Of a stretch of DNA of 64,000 nt, positions 56,617 to 64,000 are shown piece after piece. Position 1 is the stretch's first letter. Every line of letters starts with the position of its first letter. The notes beneath the pieces are model-generated. The model did no database searches. It was not told the origin of the DNA and worked only from the letters and a program-made list of their open reading frames with translations. This DNA comes from Chryseobacterium jejuense. GTDB lineage: Bacteria; Bacteroidota; Bacteroidia; Flavobacteriales; Weeksellaceae. The DNA is taken from the NCBI RefSeq assembly GCF_900100075.1, contig NZ_FNEG01000003.1, positions 399,978-463,977 of the forward strand, in the 5' to 3' direction. The translations under genes and the position numbers were made by a program.

Positions 56617-56997
56617 ATGAAAAAGATTCTTGCCATACTGTTTTCTATTTTCTACTTCGGATTTTCTTCCGGAGCAGCTTTTAGCATTCATTATTGTATG
56701 AAAGAATTTGTTTCTGTAAGTCAGAAAGTTGATGATATTTGTGGCAAATGTGGTGTCAGAGATAAAAAAGGATGCTGCAAAACAGAAGTTAAAGTCGTAA
56801 AAGTAGATTACTCTCAGAAGTCTGATCTGCTTAATGTTGATTTTTTAGCTCAGATTTCAGAAATTCCTGTGAAGCATCAATTTGCCTTTACAGATAGATC
56901 TTTCTCAGCCACAAAATTCACTCAAATTCAGATCAATGCCCCACCGGAGTATAAACCGGTACCCATCTATATCAATCATTGTAATTTTAGAATTTAG
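56617..56997 (+). CDS. HYC_CC_PP family protein
   Basis: A 126-residue exported protein with signal peptide (MKKILAILFSIFYFGFSSG). It carries the three marks that name the family: IHYC (about residues 26-29), a GCC pair (about 52-54), and APPEY near residue 111, plus an extra C-G-K-C-G. Cysteines and histidines suggest metal binding. It is the first gene of a run of copper-related genes, and such proteins are regularly found near copper-handling loci in Flavobacteriia. Confidence 0.88.
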   Translation: MKKILAILFSIFYFGFSSGAAFSIHYCMKEFVSVSQKVDDICGKCGVRDKKGCCKTEVKVVKVDYSQKSDLLNVDFLAQISEIPVKHQFAFTDRSFSATKFTQIQINAPPEYKPVPIYINHCNFRI

Positions 56998-57113
56998 AAT
57001 CCGTCAGTCGTTTTCGATGTTATCACAATATCGTTATCAATGACATGTCTTGACGCATTTCCTGTGCGTTACCCTTATTCTTTATTAAAAAATTAATTCT
57101 AAAATTTAAAACA

Positions 57114-57587
57114 ATGAAAAAGTATATCATTACAGCAGCCTTATCTTTATTCTCAGTTATTTCGCTTTCAGCGCAGTCTAAAAAAGACGCTCAGGTTTCA
57201 AAGCTCTATCAGAATTATATTGCGATCAAATCAGCTTTAGCTTCTGACGATGCAGACCAAACTTCAAAAGCGGCTACAGAATTTATTAAAACGGCTTCTA
57301 CTATCGATTATAAATTAGTTTCAGAAGGAAACCTTAATATTCTTAGAAAAGATGCTTCTGTCATTTCAGAAGCAAGAACCGTTGCAGCTCAGAGAGAGAC
57401 TTTCTTCAATTTATCAGACAATATGATTAGTCTGACGAAGGAATTCAAACTTTCCGAAAAACCGGTTTATGTACAATATTGCCCAATGGCTGATGCAAGT
57501 TGGTTAAGTGATGAAAAACAAATCATGAATCCATACTACGGAAAATCTATGCTTTCATGTGGAAGTGTAAAGTCAGAAATTAAATAA
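57114..57587 (+). CDS. DUF3347 protein 1
   Basis: A 157-residue exported protein (signal peptide MKKYIITAALSLFSVISLSAQ). The helical body (YQNYIAIKSALASDDADQTS) and the C-terminal signature YCPMADASWLSDEKQIMNPY then SMLSCGSV match DUF3347. The Cys-Pro-Met and second Cys could bind copper. It lies just before the multicopper oxidase gene; its paralogue follows that gene. Confidence 0.9.
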   Translation: MKKYIITAALSLFSVISLSAQSKKDAQVSKLYQNYIAIKSALASDDADQTSKAATEFIKTASTIDYKLVSEGNLNILRKDASVISEARTVAAQRETFFNLSDNMISLTKEFKLSEKPVYVQYCPMADASWLSDEKQIMNPYYGKSMLSCGSVKSEIK

Positions 57588-57676
57588 TTATTGTATTAAT
57601 CTTTAAAACAATAAGTTGTGGGGTTTAATTTATTTTAAACTTTAAACTCTGCAACTTCTTAAAAGTTCGGAATATT

Positions 57677-60379
57677 ATGAAAAAACTAATAATGTTTCTG
57701 GTTCTTTTGTTCTCTGTTTTTACGTTCGCACAAACCACAAAAACCTATTACACTTGTCCTATGCATGCAGAAGTAGTTTCTTCAAAACCTGGAGACTGCC
57801 CGAAGTGTAACATGACATTGGTAAAGAAGACGGTTCTATCAAAGCCAGTGGTAAAGCCTGCATCTAAAGTAGAGACGAAAACAAAACCGGTAGAAACAAA
57901 AATAAATAAAGCTAAGGTTGAATCAGCCAACCAACCACAGATTTCATCTCCATCAAAACCTAAGTCTCAAACTGCTTATACTTGCCCTATGCATCCTGAA
58001 GTAATTTCAGATAAGCCTGGAAAATGTCCTAAGTGTGGGATGGAGTTAGTGGAAAAAGAAGATCATCAACATGCTGTTGTTGAAAATCCAAAAGCAGAGC
58101 CCACTGTTTTAAAAAGAAATTCTGAGAACGGGAAACTTACTTTTGGTGGAAAAAAGGTTCGTTATGATCTGTATGTAAAAGATACTATTGTCAATTTCAC
58201 AGGGAAAAACAGAAGAGCGCTTGCGATTAACGGTAAACTTCAGGCACCTACACTGTACTTTACAGAAGGAGATACCGCTGAAATTTATCTGCATAATATG
58301 CTGAAAGAGAACACAGGACTTCACTGGCATGGGGTGATTCTCCCTAACGAACATGATGGAGTTCCATATCTTACCACAAAACCTGTAAAACCGGGTGAAA
58401 CACATTTATATAAGTTTAAAGTTTCTCAAAACGGAACCTATTGGTACCATTCCCATGAAGCACTACAGGAGCAGATAGGAATGAATGGAATTTTGGTCTT
58501 TAAAAAAAGAGAAGGTGAGCCAAAAACCGAATATAATGCAGAAATCCCTGTATTATTAGGAGATTGGAGTGATGATGATCCAATGCAGATTGCCCGTAGA
58601 TTGCACATGGCCAATACAGACTGGTATGCTGTGAAAAAAAATGCAGTTCAGAGTTATTGGGAGGCCATCAAATCCGGGAACTTCGGGACAAAAGCCCTGA
58701 ACGAATGGAAAAGAATGGAAGCTATGGATGTAAGTGATGTGTATTATGATAAATTCCTGATTAATGGCGCTCCTAGTTCTGATTACTCTAACCTGAAAGC
58801 AGGAGATAAAGTAAGATTAAGAGTCGCCAACGGAGGTTCATCCACTTATTTCTGGCTGAATTATGGCGGCGGAAAAATAAAAGTAGTAGGAAATGACGGA
58901 AATGATGTGGTTCCGGTAGAAGTAGACCGTTTGATTGTTGGAGTTTCGGAAACCTATGATATTGAAGTAACGATTCCTGAGAATAAAAGCTTTGAATTCC
59001 GTGCGACTTCGGAAGATAGAATTGGGCATGCCTCCCTGTGGCTGGGATCCGGCGATAAAGTAGAAGCACCAAATTTACCAAGACTGATGCTTTTTGAAGG
59101 GATGAAAATGATGAACGGAATGATGGAAATGAGTGGAAATATGAAGCCAATGACCATGACGATGGGAAATCAGATGATGGATATGAACGAGGTAATGTAT
59201 CCTGAACTTTCGGAAAAGCAAAGAAAAACGACTGCAAAACACATCAATGAAATGATGGGTGTGAAAACAAAGGAAGATAAAAAGAGTGAAGATCATTCTC
59301 AGCATACAGGAATGGATATGGCTGAAGAAAAAACCATCAAAAGATTGTCTTACAATATTTTAAAATCTCCTGAAAAAACAATTCTTCCTACAGACAGTGT
59401 TCGTAACATGAAGTTTACGTTGGAAGGGAATATGAACCATTATCTGTGGACACTGGACAACAAAACGGTGACAGAAACAGATAAAATTCTGATTAAAAAA
59501 GGTGAGATTTTAAGAATCAAATTGTATAATAATTCCATGATGCGTCACCCGATGCACCTTCACGGACATGATTTCAGATTGATAAATTCAAAAGGAGAGT
59601 ACTCACCATTGAAAAATGTGGTAGACATTATGCCGATGGAAACTGTTACCATTGAATTTGCAGCCAATCAGGATGGAGACTGGTTCTTCCATTGTCACAT
59701 CCTATATCATATGATGGCAGGGATGGGAAGAATCTTCAGTTATGAAAATTCAAAACCGAATCCACAGCTTCCGAACAGAAAGCTGGCCTGGAAAAACTTC
59801 TTGAAAGATAATAAAATGGTAAGTTCTATGGCCATGCTGGATGTAGCAAGCAATAAAATTCATGCAGAAACCATGACGATGTTTGGACCAAGATGGGCTA
59901 ACCTGAATGAGTTTCACACGAATTGGAACTTTGATCATTTTGACGGAAGCGTAAAAGTGGGAAGGTTTTTAGGGAAATTCCAATGGGCATTGCCTTATGC
60001 AGGATTCAGAGCTCAGAAAAACCATGAAATTATGGAAAGACAAATGGCAGAAGATATGGGAATGGATTTTCATGGAAAGAAAACCTGGTTTGGGCAGCAG
60101 AAAGCTTCAAAAAGCAGATATTCGTTCATGGTCGGGATGCAGTATGTATTACCCATGTTGATTACAGCAGATGCAAGCGTAGATCAGAACGGAAAAGTAT
60201 TGCTGGAACTGAGCAGAGAAGATATTCCACTTTCCAGAAGATTGAGAGGTAATTTCAGTGTGAATTCCGATGGAGAGTTTTCCACAGGAATAAGATATAT
60301 CGTTCAGAAATATTTATCCCTTTCCGGAAATTATGATAACGAAATGGGCTGGGGTGCCGGTATTACCCTAACGTATTAA
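57677..60379 (+). CDS. multicopper oxidase with two heavy-metal-binding domains (CopA-like)
   Basis: A 900-residue exported enzyme. Order: signal peptide (1-19); two heavy-metal-binding motifs YTCPMHAEV...CPKC (25-44) and YTCPMHPEV...CPKC (101-120) joined by a Lys/Pro-rich linker; cupredoxin domains with copper ligands GLHWHG (about 214-219), YWYHSH (about 255-260), HPMHLHGHDF and WFFHCHILYHMMAGM (about 615-690); a Met-rich insert (about 475-550). It should oxidise Cu(I) in the periplasm. After about 725 come some 170 residues unlike MCO, ending in short amphipathic strands and the terminal aromatic GAGITLTY, resembling a CopB-like outer-membrane part. Confidence 0.92.
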   Translation: MKKLIMFLVLLFSVFTFAQTTKTYYTCPMHAEVVSSKPGDCPKCNMTLVKKTVLSKPVVKPASKVETKTKPVETKINKAKVESANQPQISSPSKPKSQTAYTCPMHPEVISDKPGKCPKCGMELVEKEDHQHAVVENPKAEPTVLKRNSENGKLTFGGKKVRYDLYVKDTIVNFTGKNRRALAINGKLQAPTLYFTEGDTAEIYLHNMLKENTGLHWHGVILPNEHDGVPYLTTKPVKPGETHLYKFKVSQNGTYWYHSHEALQEQIGMNGILVFKKREGEPKTEYNAEIPVLLGDWSDDDPMQIARRLHMANTDWYAVKKNAVQSYWEAIKSGNFGTKALNEWKRMEAMDVSDVYYDKFLINGAPSSDYSNLKAGDKVRLRVANGGSSTYFWLNYGGGKIKVVGNDGNDVVPVEVDRLIVGVSETYDIEVTIPENKSFEFRATSEDRIGHASLWLGSGDKVEAPNLPRLMLFEGMKMMNGMMEMSGNMKPMTMTMGNQMMDMNEVMYPELSEKQRKTTAKHINEMMGVKTKEDKKSEDHSQHTGMDMAEEKTIKRLSYNILKSPEKTILPTDSVRNMKFTLEGNMNHYLWTLDNKTVTETDKILIKKGEILRIKLYNNSMMRHPMHLHGHDFRLINSKGEYSPLKNVVDIMPMETVTIEFAANQDGDWFFHCHILYHMMAGMGRIFSYENSKPNPQLPNRKLAWKNFLKDNKMVSSMAMLDVASNKIHAETMTMFGPRWANLNEFHTNWNFDHFDGSVKVGRFLGKFQWALPYAGFRAQKNHEIMERQMAEDMGMDFHGKKTWFGQQKASKSRYSFMVGMQYVLPMLITADASVDQNGKVLLELSREDIPLSRRLRGNFSVNSDGEFSTGIRYIVQKYLSLSGNYDNEMGWGAGITLTY

Positions 60380-60417
60380 TTTTTAACCACATTATTTTAT
60401 AAAATCAGTCAGAAACA

Positions 60418-61050
60418 ATGAAAAATATAATAACCGTATTGTTTGTGGGAGCTACATTATATTCATGTACTAAACCCGAAAATAAAGCCTCTGAAAATAA
60501 AGTAGCAGAGCCTGAAATCAAAACAGTTGGCACAGCAGAGCCTGTTGTAACGCCAACTCAGGAAGTAAAAGAAAGTTCAGAGGAAAATAAAAAAGAAATT
60601 GTTCAGGAACTTTCAGCTTTTCCGATACAGCAAGTGATCAAAGGATATCTTCCTTTAAAAAATGCGTTGACTCAGGATGATTCTAAAAAAGCTTCTGATG
60701 CCGCTAAAAATCTGTTTTCTATATTAAAGAAAATAGATATTAGTAAGACCAATGTAAAAAGCAATTCTGAGTTGCGTGATATTTTGGAAAGTGCATCAGA
60801 AAATGCAGAACATATTGGTGAAAATACTGATGATATAGGACATCAGAGGGAACATTTACTGGCTCTGAGTAACGATATTACAGATTTGATTGAAGAAGTA
60901 GGAACCGGTGGTTTAAAATTATATCAGGATTTCTGCCCTATGTACAATAATGGAAAAGGAGGAACCTGGATTAGTGAGACCAAGGAAATTGTAAATCCTT
61001 ATGAAGGATCAAAAATGCTTAACTGCGGATCTGTAAAAAAAGTATTGTAG
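60418..61050 (+). CDS. DUF3347 lipoprotein 2
   Basis: A 210-residue lipoprotein (lipobox L-Y-S-C, Cys at about 17). An acidic, Pro/Glu-rich linker of about 45 residues precedes the DUF3347 domain (VIKGYLPLKNALTQDDSKK, and FCPMYNNGKGGTWIS then NPYEGSKMLNCGSV). It is a paralogue of 57114 with the same Cys-Pro-Met and C-G-S-V ends. It starts 39 bp after the multicopper oxidase and 4 bp before the haem-domain gene, so these are one operon. A copper-binding role is inferred. Confidence 0.88.
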   Translation: MKNIITVLFVGATLYSCTKPENKASENKVAEPEIKTVGTAEPVVTPTQEVKESSEENKKEIVQELSAFPIQQVIKGYLPLKNALTQDDSKKASDAAKNLFSILKKIDISKTNVKSNSELRDILESASENAEHIGENTDDIGHQREHLLALSNDITDLIEEVGTGGLKLYQDFCPMYNNGKGGTWISETKEIVNPYEGSKMLNCGSVKKVL

Positions 61051-61054
61051 ACCC

Positions 61055-61516
61055 ATGAGCCGTTCTATTAAAAATATATTTTTCGGCTTTGTCATTATTT
61101 TTTTAATAGTTCAGATGATTCAGCCTGTCCGTAATATTGATTATGGACAGGTACCTTCATCTGACATTTCAAAAGTGTATCAGGTCCCTGGAAATGTACA
61201 ATCTATTTTGAGAACCTCATGCTACGATTGTCATAGTAATGGAACAAATTATCCTGTTTATGCATATATCCAACCATTAAGTTTTTTTCTTGAAAATCAT
61301 ATCAAAGAAGGTAAAAAAGAGTTGAATTTTAGTGAATGGGGATTGTACAGCCAAAGGAAACAAACTCATAAACTAGAGGCTATTGAGAATCAGATAAAGC
61401 AAAGAAAAATGCCACTTTCTTCCTATCTCTATCTTCATCATGATGCAAAGCTGTCTGATGATAAGATTAAAGAAGTAGTAGATTGGATAGAGTCCATTCA
61501 TACAGAAGACAAATAG
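61055..61516 (+). CDS. haem-binding-domain protein (cytochrome-like)
   Basis: A 153-residue protein with an N-terminal membrane anchor (about residues 8-24) and a c-type haem motif CYDCHS (about 53-58), followed by YPVYAYIQPLSFFLENHI and a final WIESIH helix, typical of the flavobacterial haem-binding domain (DUF3347 neighbours). It could pass electrons to or from the multicopper oxidase, but this is inference from position. Its start is 4 bp after the preceding stop codon. Confidence 0.88.
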   Translation: MSRSIKNIFFGFVIIFLIVQMIQPVRNIDYGQVPSSDISKVYQVPGNVQSILRTSCYDCHSNGTNYPVYAYIQPLSFFLENHIKEGKKELNFSEWGLYSQRKQTHKLEAIENQIKQRKMPLSSYLYLHHDAKLSDDKIKEVVDWIESIHTEDK

Positions 61517-61551
61517 AAGAATAAAGGCAGGAAATCTATGGGTAAAAACAA

Positions 61552-61579
61552 AAAACCATCTCAGCAATGAGATGGTTTT
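61552..61579. terminator. bidirectional terminator with GCAA tetraloop
   Basis: A 12-bp perfect stem (AAAACCATCTCA / TGAGATGGTTTT) with loop GCAA between the copper cluster (+) and the S9 peptidase gene (-). Confidence 0.9.
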
Positions 61580-61598
61580 GTATTGAACTTTATATCGT

Positions 61599-63632
61599 TT
61601 ATTTTTTAGGTTTAGCGTCCTGAGCTTTTTCTGCTGGAGTATAAGTAACTTTTGTAATGTCAACCGTCATTTCTTTCAGACGTTTTGCTACGTTTTCAGG
61701 CATATCTTTCTGATATCTTCCACCAATAACTTCAGAAAGGAATTTCTCTGTCTCAGCATACATCGCCATGCTGTTCACAGGTTTTCTGAATCCATGTCCT
61801 TCATCATCAGCTAAAATATAATTTACTTTTTTACCTTTATCGCGAAGAGCGATAACAATCTGATCAGCTTCAGCCTGCTTTACTCTAGGATCATTAGCAC
61901 CCTGAATAATCAGTAATGGCTTATTGATTTTATTGACACTGAACAACGGGCTGGCTTCACGCATCAGTTTCTTACCTTCTTCAGTTTTAGGATCACCTAC
62001 CATACCGTAAAGAGAAGCTCGTGCAGATTCCCAGTAGGCAGGAACAGAATCCAATAGAGTGAAAAGGTTACTAGGCCCCACAATATCAACTCCTGCAGCA
62101 TATACATCAGGGGTGAATGCTAATCCGGCCAGAGTAGCATAGCCACCATAACTGCCTCCCATAATAACTACTTTGTTTTTATCAGCAATTCCTTTATCAA
62201 TCAGGTATTTTACACCCCATGTGATATCATCCTGCATCAATTTTCCCCATTGCAGATCGCCTGCGTTCTGGAACTTTTTCCCATATCCGCCACTTGCTCT
62301 GAAGTTAGGCTGCAATACAGCATATCCTCTGTTAGCAAGGAACTGTACATTTGAATTATAGCCCCAATAATCTCTAGGACCCTTTGGCCCTCCATGAACT
62401 AAAACCACTACAGGTACATTTTTACCTGAAGATCCTGCTGGTAATGTAAGATAAGCCGGAACTTCAAGTCCATCACTGCTTTTGTAGCGGATTGGAGTCA
62501 TGGAAGCGAGGTATTTTTCAACTTTCTTCAGTTCCGGTCTTGGAGTATATTGGAAGATTAATTCTTTTGTTTTGGTATCGAAAAAATAAGACTCAGAAAC
62601 ATATTGGTCACTCCAAACTGAAATTAAAAATTTAGAATAATCTTTTGTAGAACTTGAAAAATTAATCTCTTTCCCTGGGAATTTACCCTGCAGGAATTTA
62701 TAGTTAGCTTCCCAATTTTTATCTTTCCAGTAGTATTCAGTTTTATCACCCGTGTAAGAAGTGAAAATAATTTTTCTTGTATTTCTGTCTGCAGATAAGC
62801 CGCCAAAATCTACTTTTCCTTTAGGGTCATTTTCTATTTTGGTGATCTGTTTGGTTTTGGGATCCATCAAAAATAATGCAGATTGATCCAGATCTCCTTT
62901 ATTGGTTACCAGATAAAACTTTGAATTATCTTCATTCCAGTTCGGAATATAAGCTTCTTCAGTAACTAACGTTTCATAGATAGGAGTTAGTTTATCACCA
63001 TCTTTATACAAGAACTGGGTGGTTCCTTTATCGTCTGTTTTGTTTAAAATTCTAAGCTTTTCATCCCAATCGAAATCGTATCCTGTAATACGGTCTTTAT
63101 TTTCGAAAACCTTTTTCAGTTCACCCGTAGAAATTTTTAATGAGTACAGGTCATGCCATGCTTTATCACGGTTATTTAATCCAACCATTATCAGATCAGG
63201 ATCTTTTCTGCTAACCATATAGATTTGGGCTGCTACTTCATTAAGTGGTGTAAGGTTTCTCGATTCAGGAACTCCATTGGTGGCCTTAGCCATTGGGTCT
63301 ACAGCAAAAATATTGATGTTTTCATCACCGTTTTTATCCTTTACATACAGGATGTATCTTCCATCTTCTGACCAGAAATACCCATTTAATGGTCGTTTGC
63401 TGTCAGTTAATGGGTGGGCTTTTTCAAAAGGGTCATCGAATTTTTTCACCCAAATATTCATGATTCCACCATATTCTTTCAGGAATGATATCCATTTTCC
63501 ATCTGGGCTCAATTGCCCGCCGGTAATCTCAGGATTTCCGAAAAATAATTTTCTATCCAGTAATTGAGCTTCCTGTGCCTGAAAGTTTTGGAATCCTATC
63601 AGCAGGAGTAATACATAAAAGATTTTTTTCAT
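61599..63632 (-). CDS. S9-family peptidase (prolyl oligopeptidase type)
   Basis: A 677-residue exported protease (signal peptide [20 protein letters not shown]). The N-terminal part (about 30-400) is a beta-propeller with repeated strands like [16 protein letters not shown]; the C-terminal alpha/beta hydrolase has the serine motif [13 protein letters not shown] (about 495-507), the Asp in [16 protein letters not shown] (about 582-597) and the His in DDEGHGF. It cleaves peptides in the periplasm, probably small N-blocked or proline-containing ones. The start ATG is at 63632; a 19-residue leader fits well. Confidence 0.93.
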   Translation of the reverse strand: MKKIFYVLLLLIGFQNFQAQEAQLLDRKLFFGNPEITGGQLSPDGKWISFLKEYGGIMNIWVKKFDDPFEKAHPLTDSKRPLNGYFWSEDGRYILYVKDKNGDENINIFAVDPMAKATNGVPESRNLTPLNEVAAQIYMVSRKDPDLIMVGLNNRDKAWHDLYSLKISTGELKKVFENKDRITGYDFDWDEKLRILNKTDDKGTTQFLYKDGDKLTPIYETLVTEEAYIPNWNEDNSKFYLVTNKGDLDQSALFLMDPKTKQITKIENDPKGKVDFGGLSADRNTRKIIFTSYTGDKTEYYWKDKNWEANYKFLQGKFPGKEINFSSSTKDYSKFLISVWSDQYVSESYFFDTKTKELIFQYTPRPELKKVEKYLASMTPIRYKSSDGLEVPAYLTLPAGSSGKNVPVVVLVHGGPKGPRDYWGYNSNVQFLANRGYAVLQPNFRASGGYGKKFQNAGDLQWGKLMQDDITWGVKYLIDKGIADKNKVVIMGGSYGGYATLAGLAFTPDVYAAGVDIVGPSNLFTLLDSVPAYWESARASLYGMVGDPKTEEGKKLMREASPLFSVNKINKPLLIIQGANDPRVKQAEADQIVIALRDKGKKVNYILADDEGHGFRKPVNSMAMYAETEKFLSEVIGGRYQKDMPENVAKRLKEMTVDITKVTYTPAEKAQDAKPKK

Positions 63633-63727
63633 ATTTTTTTGATTTTGGTATTTGTTAATTTAGTCATTTATTTCCATAGAAAATGATAATTGATAATTCT
63701 TTTAGATTGAAATTGTGTTTGTTAAGC

Positions 63728-64000
63728 TTATAGCTCCAGTTCAATAATCTTTTTGGCCATCTTTTGATTGATCCTTTCAGGAATTAAGCTCATCATGAAA
63801 TTACGCAATGAATTTCCGTGTTCCCATTGAGAAATTTTTCCAATGGTACGGCTTGTATTGACAATATAATCTACCTTTTTTCTTCTGATTTTCTGAAATT
63901 CTTCAAAGGCAGCATTGAAATCGCTGCTTTTCTCTAACAGTTTTCCAATAACATAAGCGTCTTCAATAGCCTGACAGGCACCTTGTCCCATATTAGGTGT
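63728..64000 (-). CDS. FAD-dependent monooxygenase, C-terminal part
   Basis: The frame runs off the right edge (its N-terminus is outside). About 90 residues are visible. They begin TPNMGQGACQAIEDAYVIG, the third FAD-binding segment of the UbiH/PHBH-type hydroxylases, in which Asp-Ala contacts the flavin ribityl chain. The remainder is a helical C-terminus with a basic stretch (KIRRKKVDYIV). Substrate unknown; aromatic compounds or tetracycline-like molecules are typical for this family. Confidence 0.88.
   Translation of the reverse strand, partial: TPNMGQGACQAIEDAYVIGKLLEKSSDFNAAFEEFQKIRRKKVDYIVNTSRTIGKISQWEHGNSLRNFMMSLIPERINQKMAKKIIELEL

Noticed and set aside
58788..59305. Minus-strand genes opposite the multicopper oxidase
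   Set aside because: His/Phe/Ser-rich frames produced by the antisense of Met/Gly/Asp-rich coding sequence; no signals.

Overview
The window looks like a chromosomal segment of a Bacteroidota bacterium of the family Weeksellaceae, most likely Chryseobacterium or a close relative. The reasons are the AT-rich genome, the promoters of the Bacteroidota type (TTTG, a spacer of about 20, then TAnnTTTG), the many AAAATG/AAATG starts without Shine-Dalgarno sequences, and family markers such as HYC_CC_PP, DUF4286, DUF2931, DUF3347, head GIN, and menaquinone and Kdo genes. There are no rRNA genes, tRNAs, prophage, transposase or CRISPR array. It reads as ordinary chromosome with several accessory patches and an unusually rich set of intergenic repeats.

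Layout. 0-8.9 kb: end of a DUF2931 gene, DUF421 protein, GNAT enzyme, two twin mini-lipoproteins, DUF4286, gyrA, a TPR protein, then menB-menA (menaquinone) and an SRPBCC protein. 8.9-13.4 kb: UPF0173 hydrolase, the SRP RNA gene (minus strand), DUF4199, a GtrB-like glycosyltransferase, a head GIN lipoprotein, and a four-helix-bundle (S23-type) gene framed by 170-bp direct repeats. 13.5-23.2 kb: phosphosugar mutase, lipoprotein, aminotransferase, PAP2 phosphatase, kdsB, LolA-like protein, glutathione peroxidase, VOC protein, NAD(P)-binding protein and MmcQ/YjbR. 23.2-29.7 kb: membrane-anchored DUF2931, lipoprotein, ribF divergent from atpD-atpC, and an unknown secreted protein.

29.7-42.4 kb is the most accessory stretch. 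It holds a B12-type radical SAM enzyme, a four-copy tandem array of about 256 bp units, a LytS/LytTR-like two-component pair, two related proteins with bactofilin-like repeats, a secreted protein with a possible Hcp-like fold, a TPR protein and a Crp/Fnr regulator. 42.5-46.7 kb: a F420/NADP-reductase-like gene with a palindromic operator, an EamA transporter, and a two-gene locus (PLP acyltransferase plus cysteine-synthase-like enzyme) that probably makes the capnine core of sulfonolipids. 46.9-54.2 kb: two large GT-C-like membrane proteins, DUF1697 and kdsA. 54.2-61.5 kb: a TonB-dependent receptor and then a copper-handling cluster (HYC_CC_PP, two DUF3347 proteins around a multicopper oxidase, and a haem-binding-domain protein). 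61.6-64 kb: an S9 peptidase and the C-terminus of a FAD monooxygenase.

Several genes serve the cell envelope: kdsA and kdsB for lipid A-Kdo, sulfonolipid synthesis, GT-C enzymes, the GtrB-like transferase and PAP2. Two intergenic regions, at about 29.9 and 53.0 kb, share a composite repeat in opposite orientation, including a 70-bp segment that I read as identical, so the 23 kb between them could invert.
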